From contig NZ_JACYMM010000008.1 in the NCBI RefSeq assembly GCF_020858115.1, positions 315,889-374,586 on the forward strand: a stretch of DNA of 58,698 nt, in the 5' to 3' direction. A program made the position numbers and the translations under genes. The DNA is from Janthinobacterium sp. FW305-129 (GTDB lineage Bacteria > Pseudomonadota > Gammaproteobacteria > Burkholderiales > Burkholderiaceae_D). Below the pieces are notes generated by a model that was not told where the DNA came from, did not search any database, and was given only the letters and a program-made list of their open reading frames with translations. Below, in pieces: positions 56,231 through 58,698 of this stretch; positions within the stretch are counted from its first letter, which is position 1, and every line of letters starts with the position of its first letter.

Positions 56231-56440
56231 ATGAAAGCCGCCCGCAGCCTCACCTTCAAGTGCGTAAAATGTCACAAATCCATGCAGGTCTACCTGCAAA
56301 AAGTCTCCGCCTGCTCGCATATCCAGCCGTATCAGGGCATTTGCGCATGCGGCGAACTCAAGCGCCACGCCACGGGCCAGGCCGATGCCGTCAAGTCCTA
56401 CCTGGAGTCGGCGGATGGTAGCTGGTCGCACCACCACTAA
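56231..56440 (+). CDS. 69-aa cysteine-rich, zinc-ribbon-like protein
   Basis: Starts MKAARSLTFKCVKCHKS, with AAGGA about 8 bp before ATG 56231. Cysteines C11-x2-C14, C28 and C38-x-C40 could bind one zinc; the C-terminus ends in three His. A -10-like TTAAAAT lies near 56170, with a short hairpin (CGTAG/CTACG) in the leader. Function unknown. A small metal-binding or nucleic-acid-binding protein is a guess from the cysteines only. Confidence 0.6.
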   Translation: MKAARSLTFKCVKCHKSMQVYLQKVSACSHIQPYQGICACGELKRHATGQADAVKSYLESADGSWSHHH

Positions 56441-56500
56441 TGGTTAAAGAATGGGACACGACTGCCGTTAACTGAGTACTTGCTCATTCGGAATTTGTTC

Positions 56501-57349
56501 ATGTCCCAGCTTCCCGCCCTTGCCAGCCGTCAACCCGCCTCGACTACGCTGGCTGGCCAGCAACCGTCCCGCACGGGCGGCAGCGCCACGGGCCTGGCCG
56601 GCTCGCCCCTGATGCAGCGCACGGCGCAAGACGTGGTGGCCCTGTCGAAAAACGGCCTGGACCTGTCGGCCAAGGGGCTGTCGCAACGGACCGATGCGCT
56701 GGGCAACGCCACCGTCGACGTGGCGCAGGATTTCCTGAACAACATGACACGCCAGCTGTTCGGCGACGGCGCCAGCATCGCCTTCGATTCCGTCGACCTG
56801 CAAGCCGGCTCCAGCTTCAGCAGTGCTGGCGCCAGCGTCTCGGGCGCAGGCGCCAGCAGCCGCGCGGCCGCCTTCAGCCTCGATGAAAACGCGCATTTCA
56901 TCGGCAAGGGCAAGATCACCACGGCCGACGGCCAGACTTTCGACTTCGAGCTGGAAGTGCAATATCAATCGAACATCAGCGCTGGCATCCTTGAGCAAAC
57001 GCAAGGCGAAGCGCCGGAAGCCACATCCTCCGATGACGCCGCCCCGCCCGCCAAGGAGTTGCCCGCCACGCACTTCGCCGGCAATCTGCACGACCTGTTC
57101 AAGCTGCTGGGCCAGCAATTGCAAAGCAACATTTTTAATAACAACGTCAACGGCAACGCCGATGGCGCCAGCGCCAGCGGCAAGGATGGCGACCTGGCGG
57201 GCAGCCTGAGCTTGCGTTTGCTCAAGCTGGTGCAGCCGGACGCGGCGGTCAAAGCCGTGGAAACCACGCCGGAAGACCAGGCGCGCGCCCGCGCGCTGGC
57301 ACTCGCCTATGGCACGGACACCGCTGACGGCACGGCCAGCGACGTATAA
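56501..57349 (+). CDS. Hypothetical protein, Ser/Ala-rich
   Basis: 282 aa from ATG 56501 (a TTG at 56480 would add seven residues; neither has a strong ribosome site). No cysteine, no signal peptide, no membrane segment. The N-terminal third is low-complexity and Ala/Ser-rich, with a region of alternating GASVSGAGASS. A more ordered block follows, with FIGKGKITTADGQTFDFELEVQYQ (beta-rich), and then an acidic linker with NNNVNGNADG. The layout recalls flagellar or secreted structural proteins, but I cannot assign it. Its stop codon overlaps the -10 element of the next gene. Confidence 0.6.
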   Translation: MSQLPALASRQPASTTLAGQQPSRTGGSATGLAGSPLMQRTAQDVVALSKNGLDLSAKGLSQRTDALGNATVDVAQDFLNNMTRQLFGDGASIAFDSVDLQAGSSFSSAGASVSGAGASSRAAAFSLDENAHFIGKGKITTADGQTFDFELEVQYQSNISAGILEQTQGEAPEATSSDDAAPPAKELPATHFAGNLHDLFKLLGQQLQSNIFNNNVNGNADGASASGKDGDLAGSLSLRLLKLVQPDAAVKAVETTPEDQARARALALAYGTDTADGTASDV

Positions 57350-57350
57350 T
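57324..57350 (+). promoter_or_regulatory. Candidate promoter of the methyltransferase gene
   Basis: TATAAT at 57345-57350 with CTGACG (57324-57329) 15 bp upstream as a weak -35. The -10 shares bases with the TAA stop of the preceding gene (57347-57349). Confidence 0.5.
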
Positions 57351-57407
57351 GGAAGACGGCCTGCGCAGGCGACCATGCCGCGCGCCCCCTTCTATCGATT
57401 GAAACCC

Positions 57408-58586
57408 ATGTCCGACACTTCTTCCCCTACCGTTCATCCGCAGATCCACTGGAGCGAAAACGGCGCCGAACATTCGGCCCGCTGGCGCTCGGAAAGCGGC
57501 ATGCCGCCGCCCAAGCGCGTCGTCATCGCCGACGACCGCACGACGGCCGACCAGGCTTACCGCCTGGCCTGCGAAGGCACGGCCATGCTGTGGCGCGGCG
57601 ACTTCCAGAACGCGCGCCAGCTGCTGCAGGCACTGGCGCGGCGCGCCGACCACAAGAACGACAAGCCGAGCAAAAAGGCCAAGGCCGCCAAGCTGGCGAA
57701 ACCCGAACCGACCGCCACGGAAGCCTTCCATCTGCACCGCCAGGCGCAGTCGCAGCGCGCCCGCACCCTGGCCATGCTGCTGCTGCCTTTTGACGCCGAT
57801 TACACGATCCCGCTGCGCCGCGCGCCGGACGTGAAACTGGCGTGCAATGAAGCGTATGGCCGCGGCGAAGAAGCCTTCGTCGCCTCGCTGCGCGAACTGC
57901 TGGGCCTGATCGGCGCGCACGAATGGCGCCGCACGGGCGTGGAACTGCCGGCCCTGGGCCAGCGCATCCACCCGCATTACGGCGTGTTCGCGCCCATCCG
58001 CGGCGAATACGTGGGCCTGGTGGCGGAAGCGCCCCTGCCCGCGCGCGCCAAGCTGGCCTTCGACATCGGCACCGGCACGGGCGTGCTGGCCGCCGTGCTG
58101 GCGCAGCGCGGCATTCAGCGCATCGTTGCCACCGACCAGGATCCGCGCGCCCTGTCCTGCGCGCGCGAAAACCTGGCCCGCCTCGATTTGATCGACAAGG
58201 TCGACGTGGTGCAGGCCGACCTGTTCCCCGCCGGACGCGCGCCGCTGGTCGTGTGCAATCCGCCATGGCTGCCGGCCCGCCCCAGCTCGCCGATCGAATA
58301 CGCCGTCTACGATCCGGACAGCCGCATGCTGCGCGGCTTCCTTTCCGGCCTGGCCGACCACCTGGAGCCAAGCGGCGAAGGCTGGCTGATCCTGTCGGAC
58401 CTGGCAGAGCACCTGGGCCTGCGCCCGCGCGCGCAATTGCTGGAATGGATAGCGCAAGCGGGCTTGAAGGTCGTCGACCGCCTGGACGTGAAACCCACGC
58501 ACCCGCGCGCGCAGGACGCCACGGACAGCCTGCACGCGGCACGCTCGCAGGAAATCACCTCGCTGTGGCGCCTGGCGGCGGCGTAA
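57408..58586 (+). CDS. Class I SAM-dependent methyltransferase (NPPW motif)
   Basis: 392 aa from ATG 57408; ATG 57375 is an alternative. The C-terminal Rossmann domain has motif I FDIGTGTGVLAAVLA and the catalytic-loop motif N284-P-P-W (VVCNPPWLPA). This is the NPP[YF/W] type of N-methyltransferases acting on glutamine, adenine or guanine amino groups (PrmC/RlmG-like group). The N-terminal part of about 200 aa is unassigned and includes a Lys-rich stretch (KPSKKAKAAKLAKPEP). The substrate is unknown; RNA or protein is likely. Confidence 0.78.
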   Translation: MSDTSSPTVHPQIHWSENGAEHSARWRSESGMPPPKRVVIADDRTTADQAYRLACEGTAMLWRGDFQNARQLLQALARRADHKNDKPSKKAKAAKLAKPEPTATEAFHLHRQAQSQRARTLAMLLLPFDADYTIPLRRAPDVKLACNEAYGRGEEAFVASLRELLGLIGAHEWRRTGVELPALGQRIHPHYGVFAPIRGEYVGLVAEAPLPARAKLAFDIGTGTGVLAAVLAQRGIQRIVATDQDPRALSCARENLARLDLIDKVDVVQADLFPAGRAPLVVCNPPWLPARPSSPIEYAVYDPDSRMLRGFLSGLADHLEPSGEGWLILSDLAEHLGLRPRAQLLEWIAQAGLKVVDRLDVKPTHPRAQDATDSLHAARSQEITSLWRLAAA

Positions 58587-58598
58587 TCCAGTCAGCCA

Positions 58599-58627
58599 TT
58601 GCGCATTGCAGCAAACCCCGCTATAAT
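58599..58627 (+). promoter_or_regulatory. Promoter of the initiator tRNA gene
   Basis: TTGCGC (58599-58604), 17-bp spacer, perfect TATAAT (58622-58627), directly before the tRNA at 58633. The short distance suggests that transcription starts at or inside the mature 5' end, or that the promoter of a longer leader lies elsewhere. Confidence 0.6.
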
Positions 58628-58632
58628 TCGCC

Positions 58633-58698
58633 TGCGGGGTGGAGCAGTCTGGCAGCTCGTCGGGCTCATAACCCGAAGGTCACAGGTTCAAATCCTGT
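58633..58698 (+). tRNA. tRNA-fMet (CAT), 3' end outside window
   Basis: Initiator tRNA. Anticodon CAT at 58667-58669, and the three consecutive G:C pairs of the initiator anticodon stem (GGG 58662-58664 / CCC 58672-58674). The T-arm begins with ACAGGTTCAAATCCTGT. The acceptor 5' strand is TGCGGGG; the 3' strand is beyond the window. Confidence 0.93.

Overview
The window is a high-GC bacterial chromosome segment, most likely from a betaproteobacterium of the family Oxalobacteraceae (Janthinobacterium/Massilia/Duganella type). The evidence is the family content: a phasin, a pstSCAB-phoU-phoBR cluster next to ppk1, a TonB receptor, FAN1 and YcaQ homologues, and an initiator tRNA of proteobacterial type. 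No integrase, transposase, prophage block or CRISPR array was seen. It reads as core chromosome with some accessory genes.

Layout. 1-300: two tandem tRNA-Leu(CAG) genes (the first cut by the window edge) and a terminator. 340-1732: divergent qorB and an HxlR regulator around a palindromic operator. 1824-5112: an orphan sensor kinase, a small exported protein and a phasin. 5111-6948: a drug-efflux-type MFS transporter with a SufR-like cysteine-rich regulator. 7101-11801: a SUKH-family gene, then a LexA box and a two-gene operon of FAN1 plus an XPD/DinG-like helicase with an N-terminal PD-(D/E)XK nuclease motif. 11787-14792: a LiaI/LiaF-like membrane pair with a LytS/LytR-type two-component system. 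15174-19487: an epimerase-like SDR, a repeat-like element, a divergent UvrD-type helicase and an EgtB/SenA-like protein lacking two predicted iron ligands.

19557-29130 is the phosphate region: phoR, phoB, phoU, pstB, pstA, pstC and pstS on the minus strand, and ppk1-sixA on the plus strand. The shared 271-bp intergenic region is full of Pho-box half sites. Phosphate uptake, its two-component control and polyphosphate synthesis are therefore probably co-induced. 29329-37452: a 41-aa membrane protein, an orphan PotF-type binding protein, clpB with a sigma-32-type promoter, moaE, a DUF349 protein and a hemerythrin-like protein. 37568-42641: an ADP-forming acyl-CoA synthetase/GNAT fusion, DUF2804 and a YcaQ-type crosslink glycosylase.

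42697-47507: a QseC/QseB-like two-component pair whose kinase and regulator are separated by an oppositely oriented siderophore-type TonB receptor, followed by yajD. 47804-55880: a multi-PAS diguanylate cyclase and sbcD-sbcC. 55885-58698: three small or unknown genes, a methyltransferase and the start of an initiator tRNA.

A recurring theme is DNA-crosslink and hairpin repair: FAN1, the nuclease-helicase, YcaQ and SbcCD. The most interesting candidates are the SOS-box-linked FAN1/nuclease-helicase operon and the EgtB-like protein with altered metal ligands next to a P-loop-variant helicase. Short tandem duplications (11-15 bp), three of them lying across stop codons, recur at five loci.
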